A stretch of 7,502 bases of DNA from Clostridiales bacterium UBA1380 (GCA_002305445.1 DBRA01000042.1:2469-9970); one strand, 5' to 3'. Positions 1 through 5,241 are shown, counted from the first letter of the stretch. Notes: a model not told the origin generated them from the letters alone. A program made the numbers and translations.

Positions 1-225
1 ATCAGCTATCTCGCCTGCGGCATAGTCAACGTGATCGATATCTTCCGCCCGGACATAATCTCGATAGGCGGCGGTATCTGCAACGAGGGCGACTATCTGC
101 TGAAACCCCTGATCGCTAAGGTCGAAGCCATGACCAAGGGCGAACCGGAGAAGAATCCGAAGATCATGATCGCGAAGCTCGGCAACGACGCCGGTATCAT
201 CGGCGCGGCCGTTCTGGGCATGTGA
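1..225 (+). CDS. ROK-family sugar kinase (probable glucokinase), C-terminal fragment
   Basis: This is the last 74 residues of a gene whose start lies left of the window; frame 1 is open from base 1 to the TGA at 223-225. ROK kinases phosphorylate a hexose, most often glucose, with ATP in the cytoplasm. The visible part matches the C-terminal half of the fold. The stretch FRPDIISIGGGI (residues 15-26 of the fragment) followed by a LLKPL helix, and the closing LGNDAGIIGAAVLG, are typical of clostridial glucokinases. The ROK signature, the zinc-binding Cys/His motif and the catalytic Asp would all lie upstream, so substrate specificity cannot be judged. It ends 198 bp before the PAP2 gene on the same strand. 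Family assignment is firm; the glucokinase label is inferred from overall resemblance. Confidence 0.85.
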   Translation: MSYLACGIVNVIDIFRPDIISIGGGICNEGDYLLKPLIAKVEAMTKGEPEKNPKIMIAKLGNDAGIIGAAVLGM

Positions 226-365
226 CGCGGCAGGGTCTGCACAAAAGTTTAATGCTGAATAACGGCGTTGTCTGTTAAATACTAAAAACACGCGGAAGAC
301 AATGCTTATATCTGTTTAACGAATAACATACTAAACCGCGAACTATTAAGACTAATAATCGTCAG

Positions 366-397
366 AACTTGCGGCGCGGCATCGCGCCGCAAGTTTT
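366..397 (+). terminator. Perfect 13-bp GC-rich hairpin with T-rich tail, upstream of PAP2
   Basis: Arms 366-378 (AACTTGCGGCGCG) and 383-395 are perfect reverse complements around a 4-nt GCAT loop, and TTTT (394-397) then AAATTTTA follows. This is the form of a rho-independent terminator on the plus strand and could end the ROK kinase transcript. It lies only 27 nt before the PAP2 start codon, too close for a full promoter and leader in between. It may therefore lie inside the PAP2 leader and act as an attenuator. Confidence 0.75.
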
Positions 398-406
398 AAA
401 TTTTAC

Positions 407-410
407 GGAG
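407..410 (+). promoter_or_regulatory. Ribosome binding site deciding the PAP2 start
   Basis: GGAG at 407-410 lies 12 nt before ATG 423. The in-frame TTG at 369 lies inside the hairpin stem and has no such site, so 423 is preferred. The spacing is somewhat long. Confidence 0.55.
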
Positions 411-422
411 ATAAAGACGACG

Positions 423-1271
423 ATGAAGTATAAAAAGGTGTTCTTTATTGTGACAGCGCTCGCCGCGGTGCTGCTCGCCGTCGGCGCGTTTTATGATCTG
501 CAGATCACGTACGCGCTTTATGAAGAAGGCTCCGCGTGGGCGTATGTGCTTAAGGTCGTCGCCGAATTCCCGTCGCTTATCGTGACGTGCGGCATGTGCG
601 CGTATCTCTTTTTTTACAGCCGCGCGATCGGCGGGAAGAACCGCAACGCGAGGATGGCGCTGTGCGTCGTCGGCGGCACAGGCGGGCTCGTCTATGTCAT
701 GACGACGCTTTTGCGCTACCTCGGCGTCGAATCCGGCGGCGCGCCATATTACATAATCGTGTTCGCGGGTATTGCGGGTCTCGCGGCGATACTCTCCGCC
801 GCCGCGTTCATGGTGCGCAGGCGTGTGCTCGCGTCATCGCTCGACGAAGCCGAAGCGGCGCACTGCATGCTGTCATGCATTATCGCCGCGCTTGCGACGC
901 TGGTCGTGATAAACGCCGTGAAGATTTTCTGGGGCCGCTGGCGCTACGGAGAGATGCTCTCGGCAGGCGACACCGCGCTCTCGTCGTTTACGCCGTGGTA
1001 CCAGCCGAACGGTATGAACGGTCACCGCTCGTTTCCGTCCGGCCACAGCGCGAATACGATAATATTGCTGTTCGGAACGTACTTTTTCCGCCTGATGCAT
1101 AAGAAAATATTTACAAAGGTGTTGCTTGTCGTGCTTCCGGTCGCGTTTCTCGTCGCTGTCGGCGTCAGCCGCATCGTCTACGGCGATCACTATTTCAGCG
1201 ATATCGTCGCCGGGACATATCTCGGCGCGCTGATTGTCTACGTCGTCGGCGTCGTGCGGCGCGAGATATAA
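423..1271 (+). CDS. PAP2-family membrane phosphatase
   Basis: This is a 282-residue integral membrane protein of the type 2 phosphatidic acid phosphatase superfamily, which removes phosphate from lipid phosphates or from isoprenoid (undecaprenyl) pyrophosphate at the membrane. Three signature blocks are visible. Block one is Lys167-x6-Arg174, with Tyr after the Arg instead of the usual Pro. Block two is PSGH at 205-208. Block three is SR-x5-H-x3-D with Arg250, nucleophilic His256 and Asp260. About six hydrophobic segments can be seen, near residues 6-23, 45-65, 79-97, 109-131, 148-166 and 210-275 (the last holding two). The start is ATG 423, with GGAG 12 nt upstream; an in-frame TTG at 369 would add 18 polar residues and lies in a hairpin. 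It is transcribed convergently with hydG. The substrate cannot be told from sequence. Confidence 0.9.
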   Translation: MKYKKVFFIVTALAAVLLAVGAFYDLQITYALYEEGSAWAYVLKVVAEFPSLIVTCGMCAYLFFYSRAIGGKNRNARMALCVVGGTGGLVYVMTTLLRYLGVESGGAPYYIIVFAGIAGLAAILSAAAFMVRRRVLASSLDEAEAAHCMLSCIIAALATLVVINAVKIFWGRWRYGEMLSAGDTALSSFTPWYQPNGMNGHRSFPSGHSANTIILLFGTYFFRLMHKKIFTKVLLVVLPVAFLVAVGVSRIVYGDHYFSDIVAGTYLGALIVYVVGVVRREI

Positions 1272-1306
1272 CTCATGACACAGACGATTCAACCGATAAA
1301 CAGATC

Positions 1307-1337
1307 GAGCCGCCGCCTTAATGGACGGCGGCTCTTT
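1307..1337 (+). terminator. Terminator hairpin between convergent PAP2 and hydG genes
   Basis: GAGCCGCCG (1307-1315) pairs with CGGCGGCTC (1326-1334). Two more C-G pairs (1316-1324 and 1317-1323) can form past a bulged A1325, leaving a TTAAT loop. The plus strand continues TTTCGTTTGG, a modest T-tract that would end the PAP2 transcript. On the minus strand the same stem lies just past the hydG stop (TAG, 1347-1345) but is followed by GATCTGTTTATC, a weaker tail. One shared element probably serves both genes, more efficiently for the plus strand. Confidence 0.7.
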
Positions 1338-1344
1338 CGTTTGG

Positions 1345-2760
1345 CTAAAATCTGAAGTCTCTCTTGCCGTTTTCGATTTCCCTGAGGTTCTGCTCGGCGA
1401 TTCTGCGCACCTTCTCGTTCGGCACCTTCTTCATCTCCGCTTCAATCAGCTTCTCGCCGATTTCGCGCGTTTCGGGCGACGCGTAGTCGATGAGGAACTC
1501 CTTCAGCGTCATGAGCGCGTTCGGATGGCAGCAGTTCTGAATCTGGCCGGACTTGCACAGACTCATAAAGCGGTCGCCGGTGCGCCCCTCGCGGTAGCAG
1601 GCGGTGCAGAACGACGGGATGTATCCGAGTTCCATCAGCCAGCGGACGACTTCGTCGAGCGTGCGCTGGTCGGAGACGTCGAATTGTACGGTGTCCGTCG
1701 GACGGACCTTTTCCGTGTAGCCGCCGACGCTCGTGCGCGACGCGCCGCTTATCTGCGATATGCCGGCGTGAAGCGCGCGGCCACGCGTGACCTCGGACTC
1801 GCGCGTCGAGATAATCATGCCTGTATACGGCACGGCGACGCGGATGCATGCGATAAGCTTGATGAATAAATCGTCCGTTATGCCGTTGTCGAACGCGGCG
1901 GGGTCGATGCCCTCCGCGCGCTTGACGCGCGGAACGCTTATCGTGTGCGGGCCGACGCCGTGCACGGCTTCAAGGTGCTCCGCATGCATAAGCAGTCCTG
2001 CAAACTCATAGCGGTACTTGTCGAGCCCGAACAGCACGCCAATGCCGACGTCGTCGATTCCGCCTTCCATTGCGCGGTCCATCGCCTCGGTGTGATAATC
2101 GTAGTCGTGCTTCGGTCCCGTCGGATGCAGCTTTAAGTAATTTTCCTTGTGGTATGTCTCCTGGAACAGGATGTACGTGCCGATTCCCGCTTCCTTCAGC
2201 TTGCGGTAATTTTCGACCGTCGTCGCGGCGATGTTGACGTTGACGCGGCGGATCGCACCGTTTTTATGCTTGACGGAGTAGATCGTCTTGACGCAGTCGA
2301 GAATGTACTCGATAGGGTTGTTGATCGGGTCCTCGCCCGCTTCAATGGCAAGGCGCTTGTGGCCCATGTCCTGAAGCGCTACGACCTCGTTGTATACTTC
2401 CTCCTGCGTCAGCTTCTTGCGCGGGATGTGTTTGTTTGTGTGGTGGTAGGGGCAGTACAGACAGCCGTTTACGCAGTAGTTCGAGAGGTATAGCGGCGCG
2501 AACATGACGATTCGGTTGCCGTAGAAGTCTTTCTTGATCTGCGCCGCGAGCTCGAATATTTCATCGACCTTTTCGGGTATCTCGCAGGCGAGAAGGACGG
2601 ACGCTTCGTGGTGGTTTAGCCCCTTGCGCTGTCTCGCCTTATCGAGAATCGCGTCGACAAGCTCGACGTTGTCCTTGTTTTTGTCGGCATAGTCGAGCGT
2701 TTCGAGGATTTCTTCGTGGTTGATGAAATCATCGGCGCGGAGTGATTTGGGATCGTACAT
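1345..2760 (-). CDS. hydG: [FeFe]-hydrogenase H-cluster radical SAM maturase HydG
   Basis: HydG is a cytoplasmic radical SAM enzyme that cleaves tyrosine to p-cresol and dehydroglycine and turns the latter into the CO and cyanide ligands carried on an iron-cysteine synthon for the hydrogenase H-cluster. The 471 residues match the usual length. The N-terminal radical SAM cluster motif Cys96-x3-Cys100-x2-Cys103 (CVNGCLYC) is intact. The HydG-specific C-terminal cluster motif CX2CX22C is intact at Cys385, Cys388 and Cys411. The latter separates it from ThiH, the related tyrosine lyase of thiamine synthesis. The start ATG (2760-2758) has AGAAGG (2774-2769) 8 nt upstream. It is the last gene of the operon, 27 nt after hydE, and ends convergently with the PAP2 gene. 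No hydF follows. Confidence 0.97.
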   Translation of the reverse strand: MYDPKSLRADDFINHEEILETLDYADKNKDNVELVDAILDKARQRKGLNHHEASVLLACEIPEKVDEIFELAAQIKKDFYGNRIVMFAPLYLSNYCVNGCLYCPYHHTNKHIPRKKLTQEEVYNEVVALQDMGHKRLAIEAGEDPINNPIEYILDCVKTIYSVKHKNGAIRRVNVNIAATTVENYRKLKEAGIGTYILFQETYHKENYLKLHPTGPKHDYDYHTEAMDRAMEGGIDDVGIGVLFGLDKYRYEFAGLLMHAEHLEAVHGVGPHTISVPRVKRAEGIDPAAFDNGITDDLFIKLIACIRVAVPYTGMIISTRESEVTRGRALHAGISQISGASRTSVGGYTEKVRPTDTVQFDVSDQRTLDEVVRWLMELGYIPSFCTACYREGRTGDRFMSLCKSGQIQNCCHPNALMTLKEFLIDYASPETREIGEKLIEAEMKKVPNEKVRRIAEQNLREIENGKRDFRF

Positions 2761-2787
2761 TTTAACTGCCTTCTTTCGATATATGAA

Positions 2788-3915
2788 TCAGTTTGATATC
2801 TTATTCTTTGCGGACGGTGCGTCGCCGCGGCCCATCTCGAGCCTTCCGCCGGCTTTTTTGATCATCGCGCGAAGCTCCTCGAGCTTTGCGGCGTCCTCGA
2901 CGCCGGTCGAGGGTTTGTTGTCATACAGCGTGTATTTTGCGCGCACCGTGGGCGGCGACAGATTCGGCATGACGACGTTCGCGCCCGATTGCAATCCGAG
3001 CGACCTGCCGTCCGGCGACAGCGCGCCGAGCGCGGTTGTGGCGGGCAGCAGTCCGTCCGGCAGCGTCAGCCGCACCAGCGCGACGAGGAACAGCGTCAGC
3101 GCAAGGCTGCCGTGCGGTTCGTTCGCTAACGGCGTGCTGTGCTGCGGCACGAACGGGCCGATGCCGACCATCTCGGGCTGAAACGACGCGATGAATTCGA
3201 GGTCCGTCGCGAGCGTGCGCGCCGTCTGGCCGGGCGAGCCGACCATGAAGCCGCAGCCGGTCTGAAACCCCAGCTCCTTAAGGTCGCGCAGGCACCGCAT
3301 CCGGTCGTCGAACGACTGATACGGCGGGTGAAGCGACGCGTAATGCTTCGGGTCGGCCGTTTCGTGGCGCAGCAGGTACCGGTCGGCGCCCGCCGCTTTC
3401 AGCGCCGCGTAGCTCTCGCGCGGCCTTTCGCCGAGCGACAGCGTGACGGCCGCGCCGGGGCATTCGCTCTTGACCGTACGTATCAGCGCGCACAGCCGCT
3501 CATCCGTGAACCATGGGTCTTCGCCGCCCTGAAAAACGAATGTGCGGAAGCCGAGCGCGTAACCGGCACGGCATCGCTCGATTATGACGTCCGGCGTCAG
3601 CCGGTAGCGGTCGCATTCGCCGTTTGACTTGCGTATGCCGCAGTATAGGCAGTCATTTTTGCAGTAGTTCGATATTTCCACAAGCCCGCGCACATAAACA
3701 TCGTCGCCGAAACGCTCGCGCTTTTTCGCAAGCGCCGCGGTGCGGGCATATTCGTACAGCGCATTGTCGAACGCATCGAAGCTGTCCGGAGCGCCGCAGA
3801 CGTCGGCGCCGCGCATAAAAGACGTTATCAGCGATTCGTATTCGGAGCGCGAAAGCTTTTTGCCCGCCGCGAGCGATTGCAGAAGCGAGAGCGACAGCGC
3901 GGTGTTCTCAGTCAT
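2788..3915 (-). CDS. hydE: [FeFe]-hydrogenase H-cluster radical SAM maturase HydE
   Basis: HydE is a cytoplasmic radical SAM enzyme that acts on the HydG product on the way to the azadithiolate-bridged diiron subcluster of [FeFe] hydrogenase. The 375-residue protein carries Cys85-x3-Cys89-x2-Cys92 (CKNDCLYC) in a typical HydE context (GLVEISNYC before it), a GGEDP SAM-binding segment (130-134), and RHETADPKHYASLHP (183-197), a recognisable HydE barrel stretch. The protein resembles biotin synthase and PylB, but the neighbouring hydG fixes the call. No cysteine follows residue 221, so the non-essential second iron-sulfur site known in some HydE proteins is absent. The start ATG (3915-3913) overlaps the end of the TM1266-like gene in the sequence ATGACTGA, and GGGGGTGA (3929-3922) 6 nt upstream is a good ribosome site, so translation is probably coupled. 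Confidence 0.96.
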   Translation of the reverse strand: MTENTALSLSLLQSLAAGKKLSRSEYESLITSFMRGADVCGAPDSFDAFDNALYEYARTAALAKKRERFGDDVYVRGLVEISNYCKNDCLYCGIRKSNGECDRYRLTPDVIIERCRAGYALGFRTFVFQGGEDPWFTDERLCALIRTVKSECPGAAVTLSLGERPRESYAALKAAGADRYLLRHETADPKHYASLHPPYQSFDDRMRCLRDLKELGFQTGCGFMVGSPGQTARTLATDLEFIASFQPEMVGIGPFVPQHSTPLANEPHGSLALTLFLVALVRLTLPDGLLPATTALGALSPDGRSLGLQSGANVVMPNLSPPTVRAKYTLYDNKPSTGVEDAAKLEELRAMIKKAGGRLEMGRGDAPSAKNKISN

Positions 3916-4165
3916 CCGACGTCACCCCCGAATACGCGATTTTCACCGAAACGCCCGGCAGCTTGCCTATCTTGCCCGCAAGCGCGCTTATGACGTTCTG
4001 GGGCGCGTCTATGGCTACTGATATGATGCTTATTTTCTTTTCTCTATACGGAATCCCCATACGGCCGATCAAATACTGCGCATATTCATGGAGAAGCGCG
4101 TTCAGCGCGGCAGTCGACTCCAAATCGTCTATAATTATTCCGAGAAGCGCAACGCGTGTCTGCAT
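3908..4165 (-). CDS. TM1266-family small protein, putative iron-only hydrogenase system regulator
   Basis: This 85-residue protein is the first gene of the hyd operon and resembles the TM1266 family, small ACT/ferredoxin-like-fold proteins found beside hydE, hydF and hydG and named putative iron-only hydrogenase system regulators. The start VALLGIIID (residues 5-13), then GRMGIPYREKKISIISVAIDAP (residues 34-55), and a final GKIGKLPGVSVKIAYS fit the family's beta-alpha-beta pattern. No separate helix-turn-helix is visible, so DNA binding is unproven and a ligand-sensing or protein-binding role is equally possible. ATG at 4165-4163 is preceded by a perfect AAGGAGG (4181-4175) with 9-nt spacing, the strongest ribosome site in the window. 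It overlaps hydE by 8 nt. Confidence 0.88.
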   Translation of the reverse strand: MQTRVALLGIIIDDLESTAALNALLHEYAQYLIGRMGIPYREKKISIISVAIDAPQNVISALAGKIGKLPGVSVKIAYSGVTSDD

Positions 4166-4194
4166 CGGTGGTTGCCTCCTTGTCTATGTATGGC

Positions 4195-4209
4195 GCGCCG
4201 TGCGGGCGC
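4195..4209 (-). other. Small hairpin between the hyd leader structures and the start of the operon
   Basis: On the minus strand GCGCC (4209-4205) and GGCGC (4199-4195) form a 5-bp GC stem with a 5-nt loop, 14 nt before the AAGGAGG ribosome site of the TM1266-like gene. It is the third consecutive hairpin in this leader. The short stem could be chance in GC-rich DNA. Confidence 0.35.
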
Positions 4210-4214
4210 TTATC

Positions 4215-4236
4215 TTTTCCGCTCGGAAGCGGAAAA
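4215..4236 (-). other. 9-bp perfect hairpin in the hyd operon leader
   Basis: TTTTCCGCT (4236-4228 on the minus strand) and AGCGGAAAA (4223-4215) are perfect complements around a 4-nt TCCG loop. It begins where the T-rich tail of the upstream terminator hairpin ends, so it shares the T-tract. It lacks its own run of T after the stem and is not a terminator by itself on the minus strand; GATAAGCG follows. Confidence 0.6.
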
Positions 4237-4270
4237 TAAAAATCCGCGTGCTCTGTTTCAGAGCGCGCGG
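4236..4270 (-). terminator. Intrinsic terminator (possible attenuator) in the hyd operon leader, minus strand
   Basis: On the minus strand CCGCGCGCTCTG (4270-4259) and CAGAGCACGCGG (4255-4244) form a 12-bp stem with one internal C-A mismatch and an AAA loop, followed by ATTTTTATTTT (4243-4233). This is a good rho-independent terminator pointing toward the hyd genes. On the plus strand the stem is followed by A residues, so it would not terminate there. No coding sequence lies upstream on the minus strand before the divergent SGNH gene. It therefore either attenuates the hyd operon or ends a short untranslated RNA started at the nearby promoter. Confidence 0.7.
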
Positions 4271-4337
4271 AAAAAACGTCTATTTCGTTTTCTCGCACCC
4301 TCTCGGTCAGAGCATACTTTCCGGTCGGGAACTTCCA
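4237..4337 (-). ncRNA. Candidate structured leader RNA of the hyd operon
   Basis: From the presumed start near 4337 to the terminator tail, about 100 nt contain two small hairpins upstream of the terminator. Hairpin one is TTCC (4331-4328) with GGAA (4322-4319). Hairpin two is CTCT (4312-4309) with AGAG (4303-4300). Both carry a GACC-containing 5-nt loop. The segment TGCTCTG (4314-4308) is perfectly complementary to CAGAGCA (4255-4249) in the terminator's second arm, so an alternative anti-terminator pairing is possible. I compared it by eye with consensus elements of common riboswitches and recognised none. The boundaries and function are inferred. Confidence 0.4.
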
Positions 4338-4343
4338 TGAAGT

Positions 4344-4349
4344 ATTATA
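4344..4349 (-). promoter_or_regulatory. Putative -10 box of the hyd operon promoter
   Basis: TATAAT lies at 4349-4344 on the minus strand, with transcription expected to start near 4337. No good -35 is found at 16-18 nt; the hexamer at 17-nt spacing is TATATT. A weak -35 suggests dependence on an activator. The leader to the first start codon would be about 170 nt. Confidence 0.55.
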
Positions 4350-4381
4350 TAATATCTCGTGTCGAAAATATACGAACATTC

Positions 4382-4400
4382 TGTAAACATTACGGTTACA
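4382..4400. promoter_or_regulatory. 19-bp inverted repeat, candidate operator
   Basis: TGTAAAC (4382-4388) and GGTTACA (4394-4400) form a 7-5-7 inverted repeat with one mismatched position. Its centre (4391) lies about 54 bp upstream of the presumed hyd start site, a position common for activators. It does not match the Rex or Fnr consensus well, so the protein that might bind is unknown. Confidence 0.45.
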
Positions 4401-4449
4401 CAAATGTTTTATGCTGATCGGTTTTTAAGCGCATCTCAAGACACACGGT

Positions 4450-4489
4450 GCGTAAAACCCACACCGGCGGAGACTATCGCGTAAAACCC
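4450..4489. repeat. Pair of 11-bp direct repeats in the divergent control region
   Basis: GCGTAAAACCC occurs at 4450-4460 and again at 4479-4489, 29 bp apart start to start, which puts the copies on roughly the same face of the helix. A related GTGTAAACGG follows at 4501-4510 within the SGNH promoter. The placement suggests a binding site for a regulator of one or both divergent promoters. No known consensus was recognised. Confidence 0.45.
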
Positions 4490-4498
4490 GAATAATTG

Positions 4499-4527
4499 TT
4501 GTGTAAACGGTTGATATGTGTTATAAT
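4499..4527 (+). promoter_or_regulatory. Extended -10 promoter of the SGNH hydrolase gene
   Basis: TTGTGT (4499-4504) and TATAAT (4522-4527) are separated by exactly 17 nt, and TG at 4519-4520 gives the extended TGnTATAAT form. Transcription would start near 4534, leaving a leader of about 19 nt before ATG 4553. This is one of the most convincing promoters in the window. Confidence 0.75.
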
Positions 4528-4543
4528 CGAGTCGAGCGAAATG

Positions 4544-4547
4544 TGGA
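4544..4547 (+). promoter_or_regulatory. Ribosome binding site deciding the SGNH start
   Basis: GGAG lies 5 nt before ATG 4553. The in-frame ATG at 4541 and TTG at 4496 lie upstream of this site, and TTG 4496 is upstream of the promoter's -10 box, so they are excluded. ATG 4562 would be 14 nt away. Confidence 0.7.
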
Positions 4548-4552
4548 GAATT

Positions 4553-5167
4553 ATGGATAATATGCACACACTCGAACAGTATGAATGGTCAAACATCTGG
4601 TGCGAGAACGCGAACGACGGCTCGCTTCCGCGCGTGATGATGGTCGGCGATTCGATCTCGGTCGGTTACCGCGGTGCCGTCGCCAAAAATCTCGCCGGTA
4701 AAGCATACACCGACACGTACTCGACCTCAAAGGCGCTCGACAACCCGTGCTTTCTGCCGGAGCTCGACCTCGTCGCGGCCGGTGCCATCAGGGCGCACTC
4801 GGTCATAACGTTCAATAACGGCCTTCACGGGATGCACCTGTCCGCCGCCGAATACGAAAAATACGCCGCATCCGCGATCGGGCATATTGTTAAAAAGTAC
4901 GAGTCCGCGAAGCTGATTATCGTACTGTCGACGCCGATTACGGAAAACGGCGATCCGCACACGCTCGCGCCGCTCAACTCGAAGCCGCTCGAGCGCAACG
5001 AAATCATGCGTTCGCTCGCCGCAAAGTATAAGCTTCAAGTCTGCGATTTGTATGCCGCTGTCGCGGGCAACGCCGGCATACGCTCCGCCGACGGCTACCA
5101 TTACAACTCCGACGGCTATAAAATCATGGCGGACGCGTTGAGCGCGGCGATTGCCGAGGATCTTTAA
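4553..5167 (+). CDS. SGNH/GDSL-family hydrolase
   Basis: This 204-residue protein belongs to the SGNH hydrolase superfamily, whose members are esterases or deacetylases acting on lipids, acetylated sugars and other esters. Block I is VGDSISVGY (31-39) with nucleophile Ser34. Block III is represented by FNNGLHG (87-93), where Asn88 or Asn89 would serve as the oxyanion-hole residue in place of the classical GxND. Block V is DGYHYNSDGY (180-189), giving the Asp180-x2-His183 pair of the catalytic triad. A block II glycine is not obvious. There is no signal peptide or membrane segment, so the enzyme is probably cytoplasmic. It is divergent from the hyd operon and has its own promoter. The true substrate cannot be told; an acyl or acetyl ester is likely from the family. 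Confidence 0.85.
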   Translation: MDNMHTLEQYEWSNIWCENANDGSLPRVMMVGDSISVGYRGAVAKNLAGKAYTDTYSTSKALDNPCFLPELDLVAAGAIRAHSVITFNNGLHGMHLSAAEYEKYAASAIGHIVKKYESAKLIIVLSTPITENGDPHTLAPLNSKPLERNEIMRSLAAKYKLQVCDLYAAVAGNAGIRSADGYHYNSDGYKIMADALSAAIAEDL

Positions 5168-5174
5168 GCGCGGC

Positions 5175-5183
5175 TGTTATAAT
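5175..5183 (+). promoter_or_regulatory. Extended -10-like box just after the SGNH stop
   Basis: TGTTATAAT fits the TGnTATAAT extended -10 form and starts 8 nt after the SGNH stop codon. No good -35 is found at 17 nt (CGAGGA). If active, a transcript would begin near 5190 and run through the hairpin at 5205-5241 toward the lipid kinase gene. Confidence 0.35.
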
Positions 5184-5204
5184 TAAATAGATAAGAACCT
5201 TTCG

Positions 5205-5241
5205 GGCGCTCTGCTGTGTTATCGTTTTCTCGCAGAGCGCC
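5205..5241 (+). terminator. 10-bp hairpin between the SGNH and lipid kinase genes
   Basis: GGCGCTCTGC (5205-5214) and GCAGAGCGCC (5232-5241) are perfect complements around a 17-nt loop. Only TTT follows, then GGGCG, so this is a poor terminator by the usual rule; the competing small stem CGCC/GGCG (5238-5249) overlaps its second arm. It may be a weak terminator for the SGNH gene or a structured leader of the kinase. Confidence 0.45.

Noticed and set aside
587..1102. 171-codon open frame in another frame of the PAP2 gene
   Set aside because: The product is full of Arg and His with no membrane segments, while the main frame holds all PAP2 motifs.
1321..1869. 182-codon plus-strand open frame over the end of hydG
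   Set aside because: It is antisense to the conserved C-terminal cluster region of HydG and starts within the shared terminator.
4237..4337. Known riboswitch class in the hyd leader (AGAGGGTGCG faintly recalls part of the lysine element)
   Set aside because: The remaining conserved parts of the lysine riboswitch are absent, and no TPP, FMN, cobalamin, SAM, glycine or Moco consensus was recognised.
4382..4400. Rex or Fnr binding site
   Set aside because: The repeat lacks TTGTTAA/TTAACAA or TTGAT/ATCAA half-sites, so it is reported only as an inverted repeat of unknown binder.
4086..4417. Overlapping open frames of 105-109 codons on both strands across the divergent control region
   Set aside because: They span hairpins and promoter elements, lack ribosome sites and overlap the TM1266-like start. 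No protein-like pattern was seen.
4259..5240. Shared CAGAGCGC in the hairpins on either side of the SGNH gene (4259-4266 and 5233-5240) as a repeat bounding a mobile unit
   Set aside because: Only 8 bases match, with no target-site duplication, no transposase and no change in base composition. Chance is likely in GC-rich stems.
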